Positions 18,415 to 27,009 of a DNA stretch of 64,000 nucleotides are shown here, in pieces. The translations under genes were made by a program, and so were the position numbers. The notes below the pieces were generated by a model that was not told the origin of the DNA, made no database searches, and was given only the letters and a program-made list of their open reading frames with translations. Source of the stretch: JBFMEX01 sp040752215. GTDB lineage: Bacteria > Pseudomonadota > Alphaproteobacteria > Rhizobiales > Hyphomicrobiaceae. Location: contig JBFMEX010000014.1 of NCBI GenBank assembly GCA_040752215.1, forward strand, positions 58,060 to 122,059, read 5' to 3'. How positions within the stretch are numbered: position 1 is the first letter of the stretch; each line of letters begins with the position of its first letter.

Positions 18415-19095
18415 ATGCGTCAGGCCATTGCTTCGATCGTTGCTGCACTCGTTTGTCTTCTCGCGGCCTCGCCTCCCGCCACTGCCGATGTGCCGGGCCT
18501 TCCCGGCTGGACGGCCAACCCCTCGCCCAACGGACTGTTGCTCGCCTCGCCGAGTGATTCCCTCGGCGGGGTGATGTACCTGCTGCCGGTGGTAGCGCCG
18601 CTTCAGCGCCGGCCCGGCCAGTGGCTCGCGAGCCTCGTCGATCAGGCGATCGGCAAGGAGGCGACCGTGTCGTCGCGCTCCGGAGTCCTGCGCGAGGGCA
18701 GCCTGTTCAAGGAGGCGGTTCTCCTGCGCGACAAGGACGGCGCCGAGATCTACCTGACGGTGGTCGCCTACAAGACGGCGCACGGCCACCAGGCGCTGGT
18801 GCTCCTCTATCCGACGACCATCGCCGACGACGATCCGCGCGTCGAGCAGGCGCTCGAGCACATGGCGACGCTGTGGAAGAGCGGGTTCCATCTCGCCGCC
18901 AGCGGAGGCGCGGCGCCGTCCGACACGCCGCCGAGCTCGCCGCCGGTGGCGAGCAGCGGCGGTAGCGGCAAGCCGCCGCGCCAGCGCAATTGCCGTCGCG
19001 AGCCGGTCTGGGGCCAGCGCATCTCCGCCTTCTGCAAGCCGACCGGCATCTGCCCCGACCGCGTGATCAAGGAGTACCGTACGGTCTGCGATTGA
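18415..19095 (+). CDS. Secreted protein of unknown function
   Basis: A 226 aa protein with a signal peptide (IASIVAALVCLLAASPPATA, cleavage near residue 24). A compact domain of about 130 residues follows, with no recognised family. Then comes a Pro/Ser/Gly linker (near 160-185) and a Cys-rich tail with four cysteines (NCRREPVWGQRISAFCKPTG, then CPDRV and VCD). ATG 18415 is preceded by GGAG and gives a proper signal peptide; an earlier in-frame GTG-type start would add nine residues. Function unknown; disulfide-stabilised periplasmic location is inferred. Confidence 0.6.
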   Translation: MRQAIASIVAALVCLLAASPPATADVPGLPGWTANPSPNGLLLASPSDSLGGVMYLLPVVAPLQRRPGQWLASLVDQAIGKEATVSSRSGVLREGSLFKEAVLLRDKDGAEIYLTVVAYKTAHGHQALVLLYPTTIADDDPRVEQALEHMATLWKSGFHLAASGGAAPSDTPPSSPPVASSGGSGKPPRQRNCRREPVWGQRISAFCKPTGICPDRVIKEYRTVCD

Positions 19096-19105
19096 GCGGC
19101 GAAAT

Positions 19106-19147
19106 CCCCTCTCCTCATAAATACGGGCTGAGGGTCAGGGTGAGGGG
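19106..19147. repeat. REP-like palindrome between convergent genes
   Basis: CCCCTC (19106-19111) and GAGGGG (19142-19147) bracket a GC-rich segment that resembles the palindromic repeats elsewhere in the window. It lies between the stop codons of the secreted-protein gene and prfC and could also slow transcription from both sides, but there is no T-run. Confidence 0.45.
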
Positions 19148-19196
19148 CGGACGCTGGTCGCGACGCGAGGAGCCGCCGCCACGCACGGGTAGCGGC

Positions 19197-20840
19197 TCAG
19201 CTCGTCGCCTTGATGGCGGCGAAGCGGATGGCGGGCGCGCGCTCGGCGGTCCATTCGAGGTTGAAGGCCGAGGTGGCGAGGAACACCGGCGCGCCGTCGC
19301 GATCGAGGGCGGTCTGCGAGCGGTGCTTCTCCATGAAGCGGGCGAGCTCCGTCTTGTCGTCGCTGGTGATCCATCTCACCGTGTCGCTCGGCGCGCTCTC
19401 GAATCCGATCGGCAGCCCGTACTCGTTCTGCAACCGGTCGGCGAGCACGTCGAGCTGCAGGGCGCCGATCACGCCGACGATCGGCTGCGTGCCGTCGACG
19501 GGCGAGAACAGCTGCACGACGCCTTCCTCCGCCATCTCGGCGAGCGCATCCTTGAGCTTCTTGGCGCGGATCGCGTCCTCGAGCCGGATGCGGCGCAGGA
19601 TCTCGGGTGCAAAGCTCGGGATGCCGAGGAAGGTCACGTCCTCGCCTTCCGTCAGCGCGTCGCCGATGCGGAGCATGCCGCGGTTCGGAATGCCGACCAC
19701 GTCGCCGGCATAGGCCTCCTCGGCCAGCGAGCGGTCCTGGGCGAAGAAGAACTGCGGCGCCTGCAATTGGAAGACGCGTCCGGTGCGCACGAGCTTGACC
19801 TTCATGCCGCGCGTCAGCCGGCCTGAGCACACGCGCATGAACGCCATGCGGTCGCGGTGATTGGGGTCCATGTTGGCCTGGATCTTGAAGATGATCCCGG
19901 TCATCGCCGCCTCGGTCGCCTCGATCGTGCGGGTCGCGGCATGTTGGCTCCTCGGCATCGGTGCATGGGCGACGAGCACGTCCAAGAGGTCGCGCACACC
20001 GAAATTCCGCAGCGCGCTGCCGAAGTACACCGGCGTCAACGTGCCGTGGCGGAACTGCTCGAGGTCGAACCGAGTGCACGCGCCGCGAACGAGATCAATC
20101 TCGTCGCGCCAGCGGGCGAGGTCGTCGGCCTCCAGCAGCGTCTCGAAAATCGCATCGTCGGGACCCGAGACGGGCGTGCCGGCGGGGTCCTGATCCATGC
20201 GCCGGATGCGCGGCTCGTAGAGGTCGAACGTGCCTCGGAAGTCGCGCCCGCGCCCGACCGGCCAAACCATCGGAGCCGTATCGAGAGCCAGAGTGCTGGC
20301 GATCTCATCCAGGAGTTCGAGGGGCTCGCGGCTCTCGCGGTCCAGCTTGTTGACGAAGGTGATGATCGGGATGTCGCGCAACCGGCAGATCTCGAACAGC
20401 TTGAGTGTCCGCGCCTCGATGCCCTTGGCCGCGTCGATGACCATGATCGCGGAATCGACCGCGGTCAGCGTCCGGTAGGTGTGATCGGAGAAATCCTCGT
20501 GGCCCGGCGTGTCGAGCAGGTTGAACACAGTGCCGGCATACTCGAACGTCATCACCGAGGTCGCGACCGAGATGCCGCGCGCGCGCTCGATCGCCATCCA
20601 GTCCGAGCGCGTGTTGCGCTTGTCCTTCTTGGCTTTGACCTGGCCGGCGAGCTGGATCGCGCCGCCGAACAGCAGCAGCTTCTCGGTCAGCGTCGTCTTG
20701 CCGGCGTCGGGGTGCGAGATGATCGCGAACGTCCGCCGGCGCGCAACCTCGCGCGCGATCGCGTCGCGGCCGGGCGCGGGGCGCGCGGCGATGGCCTCGG
20801 CAGCTGGCGCTTCACTATCTTTCTGGAGCTGATCGTCCAC
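19197..20840 (-). CDS. prfC: Peptide chain release factor 3
   Basis: This is a translational GTPase (547 aa) that releases RF1/RF2 from the ribosome after termination. G1 is ISHPDAGKTTLTEKLL (about 42), the RF3-type switch region RGISVATSVMTFEY lies near 88, G3 is LLDTPGHEDF (about 107) and G4 is ITFVNKLDRE (about 165). Domain II/III signatures such as GIPNRGMLRIGDAL and VVQLFSPVDGTQPIVGVIGA follow. The GTG at 20840 is chosen because it gives a length close to the usual 529 aa; another GTG at 20933 is possible. It lies 111 bases after cysG on the same strand. Confidence 0.85.
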   Translation of the reverse strand: MDDQLQKDSEAPAAEAIAARPAPGRDAIAREVARRRTFAIISHPDAGKTTLTEKLLLFGGAIQLAGQVKAKKDKRNTRSDWMAIERARGISVATSVMTFEYAGTVFNLLDTPGHEDFSDHTYRTLTAVDSAIMVIDAAKGIEARTLKLFEICRLRDIPIITFVNKLDRESREPLELLDEIASTLALDTAPMVWPVGRGRDFRGTFDLYEPRIRRMDQDPAGTPVSGPDDAIFETLLEADDLARWRDEIDLVRGACTRFDLEQFRHGTLTPVYFGSALRNFGVRDLLDVLVAHAPMPRSQHAATRTIEATEAAMTGIIFKIQANMDPNHRDRMAFMRVCSGRLTRGMKVKLVRTGRVFQLQAPQFFFAQDRSLAEEAYAGDVVGIPNRGMLRIGDALTEGEDVTFLGIPSFAPEILRRIRLEDAIRAKKLKDALAEMAEEGVVQLFSPVDGTQPIVGVIGALQLDVLADRLQNEYGLPIGFESAPSDTVRWITSDDKTELARFMEKHRSQTALDRDGAPVFLATSAFNLEWTAERAPAIRFAAIKATS

Positions 20841-20951
20841 GTCGACGGCTTTCTCCCTGATTGAGCGGGCGTTGCCATAGCACCTTTTGCCCGCCGGGTG
20901 GGGCGCAAATCGTCGGTTGTGGACTGGGGTCACTCCCGCGAGGATGGAGGG

Positions 20952-22388
20952 TCAAACCGGCTGGTCGACCTTGAAGGCGCGCTTGCCCGCCTCGGCCGAG
21001 CGCCAGGCGAGCTTGTCGCGCAGCGAGACGACGGTGCCGATGATGATGATCGCCGGGCCGGGAAGGCCGGCCTCCGCCACGCGCTCGGCCAGGTTCGCCA
21101 GAGTGCCAGTGACGACGCGCTGGTTGGACCGGGTGCCGTTGTCGATTACCGCAGCCGGCAGGTCGGGGTCGGCGCCGCGGGCAATGAACTCGCGGCTCAG
21201 GCTCGTGAGGTGCTGCAGACCCATGTAGACGGCAATCGTCTGATGCGGTTGCAGAAGCGTCTTCCAATCGAGTTCGAGCTTGCCGTCGGCGCGGCCGTGG
21301 CCGGTGACGAAGATGCACGACTGCGCGTGGTCGCGATGGGTGAGCGGGATGCCCGCGTAGGCCGCGCAGCCGGCAGCGGCAGTGATGCCCGGGACGACCT
21401 GGAACGGGATGCCGTGCTCGGCCAGCGTCTCGATCTCCTCGCCGCCGCGCCCGAAGATGAACGGGTCTCCGCCTTTCAGTCTCAGCACGCGTTTGCCGGC
21501 CTGGGCGAGGCGGACCAGCAGCCGGCTGATCTCCTCCTGCGGCACGATGTGGTCCTGCGGCAGCTTGCCGACATAGATGCGCTCGGCCTCGCGGCGAACG
21601 AGACGAAGCACCTCCTCGCCGACCAGGCGGTCATGGACGACGACATCGGCGCGCTGCATCAGGTGGAGCGCGCGGAAGGTCAGGAGGTCGGGGTCGCCCG
21701 GGCCGGCACCGACGAGGTAGACCTCGCCGAGCGGAGGGCCCGCTTCGGCTCCGTGCGCCGCTTGTTCCAACGCGTCGTCGATCGCAGCCAATGCCGCCTC
21801 GTCATTTCCGGCGAGCAGCAGGTCGGCGGGCGTTCCCTCCAGCACCCGCTCCCAGAACCGCCGGCGTTCCGTCGCGCCGGCGAGCCGCGTATTGACCTTC
21901 TCGCGGTACGCGCCGATGAAGCGCGCCAGCGTGCCATAGGCAGCCGGCATCCAGCTTTCGATGCGCGCCTTGATGATGCGGCCGAGGATCGGCGACGTGC
22001 CGGCAGTCGAGATTGCCACCACCAGCGGGCTGCGGTCGACGATCGACGGCATGATGAAATCCGACAGCTCCGCGGTGTCGGCGACGTTGACCAGTGCGCC
22101 GGCCGCCCGCGCCATCTCGACGAGGTGCCGGCTCTCCTCCTCGCCGCCGAGCACGCCGAAGACGAGCAGGTGGCCGGCGAGCGCCGCGGCCGTAGCGGGC
22201 TCGGAGACCAGCGTGAAGCGCGGATTGGCGGCGAGCTCGGCCAGCTCCCCGCACGGCTCGGACGCGAATGCCGTGACGCGCGCGCCGGCTCTCAGCGCCA
22301 TTTCCGCCCTGCGCGCCGCCTGCACGCTGCCGCCGACGACGGCGATGCGCCGCTCGCGCACATCAATGAAAACCGGAAGCTGGTCCAT
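20952..22388 (-). CDS. cysG: Siroheme synthase (trifunctional CysG)
   Basis: This 478 aa protein fuses precorrin-2 dehydrogenase/sirohydrochlorin ferrochelatase (N-terminal, about 1-205) to uroporphyrinogen-III methyltransferase (about 225-460). The N-terminal NAD site reads VVGGSVQAARRAEM; NVADTAEL keeps the catalytic Asp and SIVDRSPLVVAIST the phospho-site Ser region. The methyltransferase has GEVYLVGAGPGDPDLLT and RLKGGDPFIFGRGGEE. It converts uroporphyrinogen III to siroheme, the cofactor of DsrAB. Its position in the operon divergent from dsrA supports a supply role for the reverse sulfite reductase, alongside any assimilatory sulfite reductase elsewhere. Confidence 0.92.
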   Translation of the reverse strand: MDQLPVFIDVRERRIAVVGGSVQAARRAEMALRAGARVTAFASEPCGELAELAANPRFTLVSEPATAAALAGHLLVFGVLGGEEESRHLVEMARAAGALVNVADTAELSDFIMPSIVDRSPLVVAISTAGTSPILGRIIKARIESWMPAAYGTLARFIGAYREKVNTRLAGATERRRFWERVLEGTPADLLLAGNDEAALAAIDDALEQAAHGAEAGPPLGEVYLVGAGPGDPDLLTFRALHLMQRADVVVHDRLVGEEVLRLVRREAERIYVGKLPQDHIVPQEEISRLLVRLAQAGKRVLRLKGGDPFIFGRGGEEIETLAEHGIPFQVVPGITAAAGCAAYAGIPLTHRDHAQSCIFVTGHGRADGKLELDWKTLLQPHQTIAVYMGLQHLTSLSREFIARGADPDLPAAVIDNGTRSNQRVVTGTLANLAERVAEAGLPGPAIIIIGTVVSLRDKLAWRSAEAGKRAFKVDQPV

Positions 22389-22416
22389 GCGGCTCCTCTG
22401 CGCGTTCCGTTCCGCG

Positions 22417-22662
22417 TCAGGCAGCGGGCGACTCGTCGTCTGTGGCCTCGCCGGCGTGCTCGCCCCGCGCCCAGGCAACGAGCGTCGTGCCCCATTTCTC
22501 GGCCGTTGCGGCGTCGATGTCGAGCTGGGTGATGCGGTGGCCCTCGCGAATCACGGTGCGTAGCAGCCGCATGTCACCCTCGAGGGTGACCTCGTCGAGC
22601 TTCACCTCGCGCCGATAGGGCGCGGCGATCGTCGCCAGCCGCTTCCTCGCGATCTCGCTCAC
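22417..22662 (-). CDS. Small conserved-looking protein of unknown function (81 aa)
   Basis: An 81 aa soluble protein, predicted mixed alpha/beta, without Cys (MSEIARKRLATIAAPYRR and DMRLLRTVIREGHRITQLDI). It starts with GTG at 22662, preceded by a strong AAGGAGGGAGC site. The GTG overlaps the TGA of the upstream 73-aa gene, and the gene ends 28 bases before cysG. Tight coupling to cysG suggests a role in sulfur or siroheme metabolism. No family is recognised with confidence. Confidence 0.7.
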   Translation of the reverse strand: MSEIARKRLATIAAPYRREVKLDEVTLEGDMRLLRTVIREGHRITQLDIDAATAEKWGTTLVAWARGEHAGEATDDESPAA

Positions 22663-22880
22663 GCTCCCTCCTTGCGCAGCGGCGCCGACAACTTGTCCTG
22701 GCGGTTGAACACGGACTCGAGCCGCCACTGCCAGTCGCGCGGCGTGTCGGGGAAGTCCGGCTTGATGTCGAACACGAGGAAGATCTCGCCGTCGCGCGCG
22801 CGCGCGATAACGAGGCTCTCGAAGTCGGCGAACGAGTTGATCTGCGGGTTCTGGATGATGAGGTCGCTGACGAGTGCCAC
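22659..22880 (-). CDS. Small protein of unknown function (73 aa)
   Basis: This 73 aa soluble protein (SDLIIQNPQINSFADFESLV; EIFLVFDIKPDFPDTPRDWQ) begins with GTG at 22880 behind GGGAGAGAGAC. It overlaps the next gene by 4 bases (GTGA) and follows the dioxygenase gene by 37 bases. It lacks membrane segments and cysteines. No family is recognised; the context links it to the dioxygenase and cysG. Confidence 0.68.
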   Translation of the reverse strand: MALVSDLIIQNPQINSFADFESLVIARARDGEIFLVFDIKPDFPDTPRDWQWRLESVFNRQDKLSAPLRKEGA

Positions 22881-22917
22881 GGCCGTCTCTCTCCCTGAAT
22901 GCTGGTCGTAGTTCGGC

Positions 22918-23865
22918 TCACATTCCGGTGCGGGTGTCGCGCACCCGGTCGTAGGAGCGGATGCGGTAGAGCAGGCGCCCCTTGTTCTCGCCCTCGGCAT
23001 CGACGAACGCGGTGCGCAGATGGGGCACGTTGTTGCAGATGACGCCCTGGCCAGGATCGAGTCGCCCCTTTAGCACGAGCGGGTCGGTGTCGAGGATGCG
23101 CTCGAGCGTGGCGACGGCGGCGTTCGTCACGGGGTCGTCGCGCCAGGCGATGTTCCGCTTCCTGGCCGTGAAGCGCATGTTGAGCGCGCCCGTATCGGGA
23201 TCGACGACGAACACGGGCCCGACGTTCGCAGGCCGCTCGCGGCCGTCGTCCTCGATATGGGCCGGAATGGTCATGGCCTCGGGGTGCATCAGCGCGGCAA
23301 TGTAGGCCGGATTCTCCTCGCGCAGGCGGATATAAAGGATGTCGTGGTCGACGAGGGCGCTCTCTCCGCCCTCTCTGGCCGCGCGCACGCAGTGTAGCAG
23401 CATCGCGCGGATCAGCCGTGAGGGGCCCTCGTAAGTGTAGTAGCCGTCCGTGTGCCAGCCGAGCGCCCTGTTGGTATAGGGGATGAAGTCGGCACGGCTC
23501 GGGGCATCCGAGACCTCGAGTGCGACCATGCCGTCGACGTCGGCCGAGCGGTGGGTCTCGTAGTGCTCGAGGCCGAAGTGGCGCGCGAACGCGATCAGCT
23601 TGGCGCGCGCCTCGATCGTATCTGCGACCGGCTCGGCGGCGCGGTACACGGCCATATTGGCGCGCCGGCAAAGGTCGAGGATCGCCTCCGTCTCGACTGC
23701 AGTCGGCCGCTCGAGGTCGGCGACCGGCACCTCGAGCTCGTCGAGCGACGCCGGCGCCTCGGCCAGCTTGCGGTCCCGCCAGCGACAATACGCCGCAGCC
23801 GCGTCCAGCGAGAATGGGCTCGGGTCGGGGGTGGCGAGGGACGCGGTCGTGGCGGTCTCTAGCAT
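22918..23865 (-). CDS. TauD/TfdA-family Fe(II)/2-oxoglutarate dioxygenase
   Basis: A 315 aa protein of the TauD/gamma-butyrobetaine hydroxylase fold. The iron facial triad is visible as H-x-D in LGWHTDGYYTY (about residue 138) and a distal His in CNNVPHLRTAF (about 280). The 2-oxoglutarate-binding Arg follows in RLLYRIRSYDR (about 300). Such enzymes hydroxylate small organic acids or sulfonates, for example releasing sulfite from taurine. Here it heads the operon dioxygenase-73aa-81aa-cysG, divergent from dsrA. A role in feeding sulfite or tailoring a sulfur substrate is inference only. ATG 23865 follows TGAGGA. Confidence 0.8.
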   Translation of the reverse strand: MLETATTASLATPDPSPFSLDAAAAYCRWRDRKLAEAPASLDELEVPVADLERPTAVETEAILDLCRRANMAVYRAAEPVADTIEARAKLIAFARHFGLEHYETHRSADVDGMVALEVSDAPSRADFIPYTNRALGWHTDGYYTYEGPSRLIRAMLLHCVRAAREGGESALVDHDILYIRLREENPAYIAALMHPEAMTIPAHIEDDGRERPANVGPVFVVDPDTGALNMRFTARKRNIAWRDDPVTNAAVATLERILDTDPLVLKGRLDPGQGVICNNVPHLRTAFVDAEGENKGRLLYRIRSYDRVRDTRTGM

Positions 23866-24363
23866 CGAATCCTCAGCTACGGGCTCGGAAATAGCTGAAA
23901 AAAAATGAACGCTCTGTCTGATGTGAGCCTCCGGACCCCGCACATTCAATCCGTTCGGGGTGCGACCTGGGGCAGCGGTCCGCGTCCCGCCTCGAGCCCG
24001 GCCCCGTGCCGGCGGCCAAGCCATGGTGCATTGCGGTAAGATAATCCCGAGTATTGCGATTTTTCATGCCGATAGTCTGTCGAGGCAGGCCGTAATGCTG
24101 CGGGTGCGAAAGGTTAGGCGCAGGGTTGTTTTCAACATCGCCAGTCAACAACGGCAAAGCCTCATATTCAAGAGTGTTGATATGACCCGGAAGTTGGCAT
24201 AGCATTCCTTTACGTCCCGCAGTGACGAGCGGTGGGTGCTGCCTCGGCGCTTGGCGGCATAGCTACTGGTGCAGGGCCCGGTCCACGACGAGAGCGGTGG
24301 CGCGGATGGGGCATCGACGCGAAAGAGGACGCCCTCACGAGAGGGCTTTTCGGGAGGAGTGAA
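23866..24363. promoter_or_regulatory. Divergent control region between the dioxygenase-cysG operon and dsrA
   Basis: The 498-base gap carries the promoters for both directions and a locally AT-richer core (about 24040-24200). On the minus side a hairpin CAGCTA/TAGCTG (23874-23879 with 23892-23897) lies next to the dioxygenase ribosome-binding site and an 8-T run. Near the centre are the inverted repeats GTTG-TTTT-CAAC (24125-24136) and GTTGTT/AACAAC (24125-24130 with 24147-24152), a possible operator. No clear -35/-10 pair or gene could be assigned. Confidence 0.5.
24331..24350 (+). promoter_or_regulatory. Terminator-like hairpin directly before the dsrA ribosome-binding site
   Basis: GCCCTC (24331-24336) and GAGGGC (24341-24346) form a perfect 6-bp stem with a 4-base loop followed by TTTT (24347-24350). 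The dsrA ribosome-binding site GGGAGGAG begins two bases later, so the hairpin is within the leader. It could act as an attenuator or protect the mRNA 5' end. Confidence 0.6.
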
Positions 24364-25722
24364 ATGGCGAACTCGGACTTCTCAGCCAAGTCGTGGGCCG
24401 ATTTCGTGATCGGCATGTCCGCGGACGGCGGCGGGGCGACCGGCGAGGGTGGCACGAATCGCCACGCGACGCCGATGCTCGACGAGCTCGAGAGCGGCCC
24501 GTGGCCGAGCTTCATCACCGGCCTCAAGCGGCTGCGCGACAGCAAAGGCAAGCAGTACGCGCCGATGATGAACGATCTGCTCGGCCAGCTCGAGCATTCC
24601 TACGAGAACCGGCTCGGCTACTGGAAGGGCGGCACGGTCTCGGTATTCGGCTACGGCGGCGGCGTCATCCCGCGCTTCTCCGAGGTCGCCGACAAGTTCC
24701 CCGCCTCCAAGGAGTTCCATACGCTCCGCGTCCAGCCGCCGGCGGGCTATCACTACACCACCGACCTGCTGCGCCAGATGTGCGACCTGTGGGAGGAGCA
24801 CGGCTCCGGCCTGATCGCCTTCCACGGCCAGTCCGGTGATATCATGTTCCAGGGCGCCACCACCGAGAACGTGCAGAAGGCGTTCGACGCCCTGAACGAG
24901 ATGGGCTTCGATCTCGGCGGGGCCGGCCCGGCACTCCGCACCTCGATGAGCTGCGTCGGTCACGCGCGCTGCGAGATGTCCAACTACGACGAGATCAAGG
25001 CGCACCGCGAGGTCATCAACGAGTTCCTCGACGAGATGCACCGTCCGGCGCTGCCCTACAAGTTCAAGTTCAAATTCTCCGGCTGCCCCAACGATTGCGT
25101 CAACGCCATCCATCGCGCCGACTTCGCGGTGATCGGCACGTGGCGCGACGACATGAAGGTCGACCAGGAGGAGGTGAAGGCCTACGTCGCGAGGCAGGGC
25201 CGCAAGTACACCATCGACCACGTCATCGCCATGTGCCCGACGCGTGCGCTGTCGCTCAACGACGACAACACGCTGGAGGTCGACAACAAGGCCTGCGTGC
25301 GCTGCATGCACTGCCTCAACGTGATGACCAAGGCGCTCTCTCCGGGCGACGACAAGGGTGCGTCGATCCTGATCGGCGGCAAGCGCTCGCTGAAGGTTGG
25401 CGACCTGATGGGCACGGTCGTCATTCCGTTCATGTCGCTCAAGACCGACGAGGACTACGACAAGCTGAAGGCGTTCGCGCGCACGGTGCTCGAGTTCTTC
25501 GCCGACAACGCTCTTGAGCACGAGCGCGTCGGCGAGACCATCGACCGTATCGGCCTGCCGACCTTCCTCGAGGCGATCGGCGTGGATCCGGATCCGAACA
25601 TGGTCCGCCATCCTCGCACCTCCTGCTACGTGCGTACCGACGACTTCACCGAGGAAGCGGAGAAGTACTTCGAGCGCAAGCTGCACAAGGACAAGGTCAA
25701 GGGACCGGTCGCCGCCGAGTGA
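24364..25722 (+). CDS. dsrA: Reverse dissimilatory sulfite reductase, alpha subunit
   Basis: DsrA (452 aa) pairs with DsrB as alpha2-beta2 siroheme/[4Fe-4S] enzyme; in sulfur oxidisers it runs backwards, oxidising sulfane sulfur to sulfite. The siroheme-[4Fe-4S] ligands are seen as SCVGHARCEM (about 195) and FSGCPNDC (about 238). The inserted ferredoxin domain has CVRCMHC (about 312). ATG 24364 follows GGGAGGAG with ideal spacing. It is the first gene of a long rightward cluster. The oxidative direction is inferred from dsrEFH and dsrL and the absence of dsrD. Confidence 0.95.
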   Translation: MANSDFSAKSWADFVIGMSADGGGATGEGGTNRHATPMLDELESGPWPSFITGLKRLRDSKGKQYAPMMNDLLGQLEHSYENRLGYWKGGTVSVFGYGGGVIPRFSEVADKFPASKEFHTLRVQPPAGYHYTTDLLRQMCDLWEEHGSGLIAFHGQSGDIMFQGATTENVQKAFDALNEMGFDLGGAGPALRTSMSCVGHARCEMSNYDEIKAHREVINEFLDEMHRPALPYKFKFKFSGCPNDCVNAIHRADFAVIGTWRDDMKVDQEEVKAYVARQGRKYTIDHVIAMCPTRALSLNDDNTLEVDNKACVRCMHCLNVMTKALSPGDDKGASILIGGKRSLKVGDLMGTVVIPFMSLKTDEDYDKLKAFARTVLEFFADNALEHERVGETIDRIGLPTFLEAIGVDPDPNMVRHPRTSCYVRTDDFTEEAEKYFERKLHKDKVKGPVAAE

Positions 25723-25732
25723 GGCGGCGGCT

Positions 25733-25759
25733 CGGGCGGTCGCCGTGTGCGGCCGCCCG
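25733..25759 (+). promoter_or_regulatory. Intercistronic hairpin dsrA-dsrB
   Basis: CGGGCGG (25733-25739) pairs with CCGCCCG (25753-25759), with an inner CCG/CGG, right after the dsrA stop. There is no T-run, so it is more likely an mRNA-processing or stability element than a terminator. Confidence 0.5.
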
Positions 25760-25839
25760 CCAGCCCAGTTGGACAGAGGAAGAGGTCGTAAGTCGCCTGG
25801 GTTGTCCCGTGGCGCCAGCGACAGTGTGAGGATTTCAGG

Positions 25840-26931
25840 ATGAGCCAGACAGCGACCGAAGCCAAGAAGCCGCGGCCCCCGATCGAGAGCGGCGTGCCGG
25901 ACCCGTTCCCGTTCATGCACCCGCTGATGAAGAAGAACTACGGCAATTGGGAGTGGCACGATCGCCCGCGTCCCGGCGTGCTGCATCACGTCGCGAAGAG
26001 TGGCGACGAGATCTGGACCGTGCGCGCCGGCACGCAGCGCCAGATGGACGTCTACACGATCCGCAAGCTGTGCGACATCGGCGACCAGCACGGCGAGGGC
26101 TTCGTGCGCTTCACCACGCGCTCGAACATCGAGTACATGGTGTCGAAGTTCGAGAAGGTGCCGGCGCTGATCAAGGCGCTGAACGAGGCCGGCTTCCCGG
26201 TCGGCGGCACCGGCAACTCGGTGTCGATGATCTCGCACACCCAGGGCTGGCTCCACTGCGACATCCCGGGCACCGACGCCTCCGGTGTCGTCAAGAGCCT
26301 GATGGACATGATGCATGAGGAGTTCATCAAGGAGGAGATGCCGAACCGCGTTCGCATCACCACCTCGTGCTGCCAGATCAACTGCGGCGGCCAGGGCGAC
26401 ATCGCCATCAACGTCCAGTACACCAAGCCGCCGAAGATCAATCACGACCTCGTCGCCAACGTCTGCGAGCGCCCGGCCGTTGTCGCGCGCTGCCCGGTCG
26501 CGGCCATCCGCCCGGCGATGGTCAACGGCAAGCCGTCACTCGAGGTCGACGAGAAGAAGTGCGTGTGCTGCGGCGCCTGCTACCCGCCGTGCCCGCCGAT
26601 GCAGATCAACGGCGCCGATTCGACCAAGATTGCCATCTGGGTCGGCGGCAAGCACTCCAACGCCCGCTCCAAGCCGGCGTTCCACAAGCTGGTCGTCGCC
26701 AACCTGCCGAACAATCCGCCGCGCTGGCCGGAGGTCGAGGAGGTCGTGCGCAAGATCCTTTACGCCTACAAGGCCGGCGGCAAGGACTTCGAGCGCCTCG
26801 GCGAATGGATCGACCGCATCGGCTGGCCGCGCTTCTTCGAGGAGACGGGCCTGGCCTTCACCAAGCATCACCTCGATACGTGGACCGGTGCGCGCCACAA
26901 CATGAACATGTCGACGCACATCCACTTCTGA
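25840..26931 (+). CDS. dsrB: Reverse dissimilatory sulfite reductase, beta subunit
   Basis: DsrB (363 aa) carries the catalytic siroheme site: TSCCQINCGGQGDIAI (about 176) and ARCPVAAIRP (about 217). The ferredoxin domain reads KCVCCGACYPPCPP (about 241). It forms the DsrAB core with the preceding gene and binds the DsrC C-terminal arm that carries the sulfur. The dsrA-dsrB gap is 117 bases, unusually long for this pair, and includes a hairpin. Confidence 0.95.
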   Translation: MSQTATEAKKPRPPIESGVPDPFPFMHPLMKKNYGNWEWHDRPRPGVLHHVAKSGDEIWTVRAGTQRQMDVYTIRKLCDIGDQHGEGFVRFTTRSNIEYMVSKFEKVPALIKALNEAGFPVGGTGNSVSMISHTQGWLHCDIPGTDASGVVKSLMDMMHEEFIKEEMPNRVRITTSCCQINCGGQGDIAINVQYTKPPKINHDLVANVCERPAVVARCPVAAIRPAMVNGKPSLEVDEKKCVCCGACYPPCPPMQINGADSTKIAIWVGGKHSNARSKPAFHKLVVANLPNNPPRWPEVEEVVRKILYAYKAGGKDFERLGEWIDRIGWPRFFEETGLAFTKHHLDTWTGARHNMNMSTHIHF

Positions 26932-26952
26932 GCGTCGACCTCGGAAATGCTC

Positions 26953-26988
26953 GCTCCGGCCCGCGCAAATCAGGGCGTTGGCCGGAGC
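26953..26988 (+). promoter_or_regulatory. Intercistronic hairpin dsrB-dsrE
   Basis: GCTCCGGCC (26953-26961) pairs perfectly over 9 bp with GGCCGGAGC (26980-26988), with an 18-base loop and no T-run. It sits between dsrB and dsrE, where an RNA processing or stability boundary between the reductase and the sulfur-relay genes would be useful. Confidence 0.6.
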
Positions 26989-27009
26989 GGACGCGAATGG
27001 AGGCGGGAA

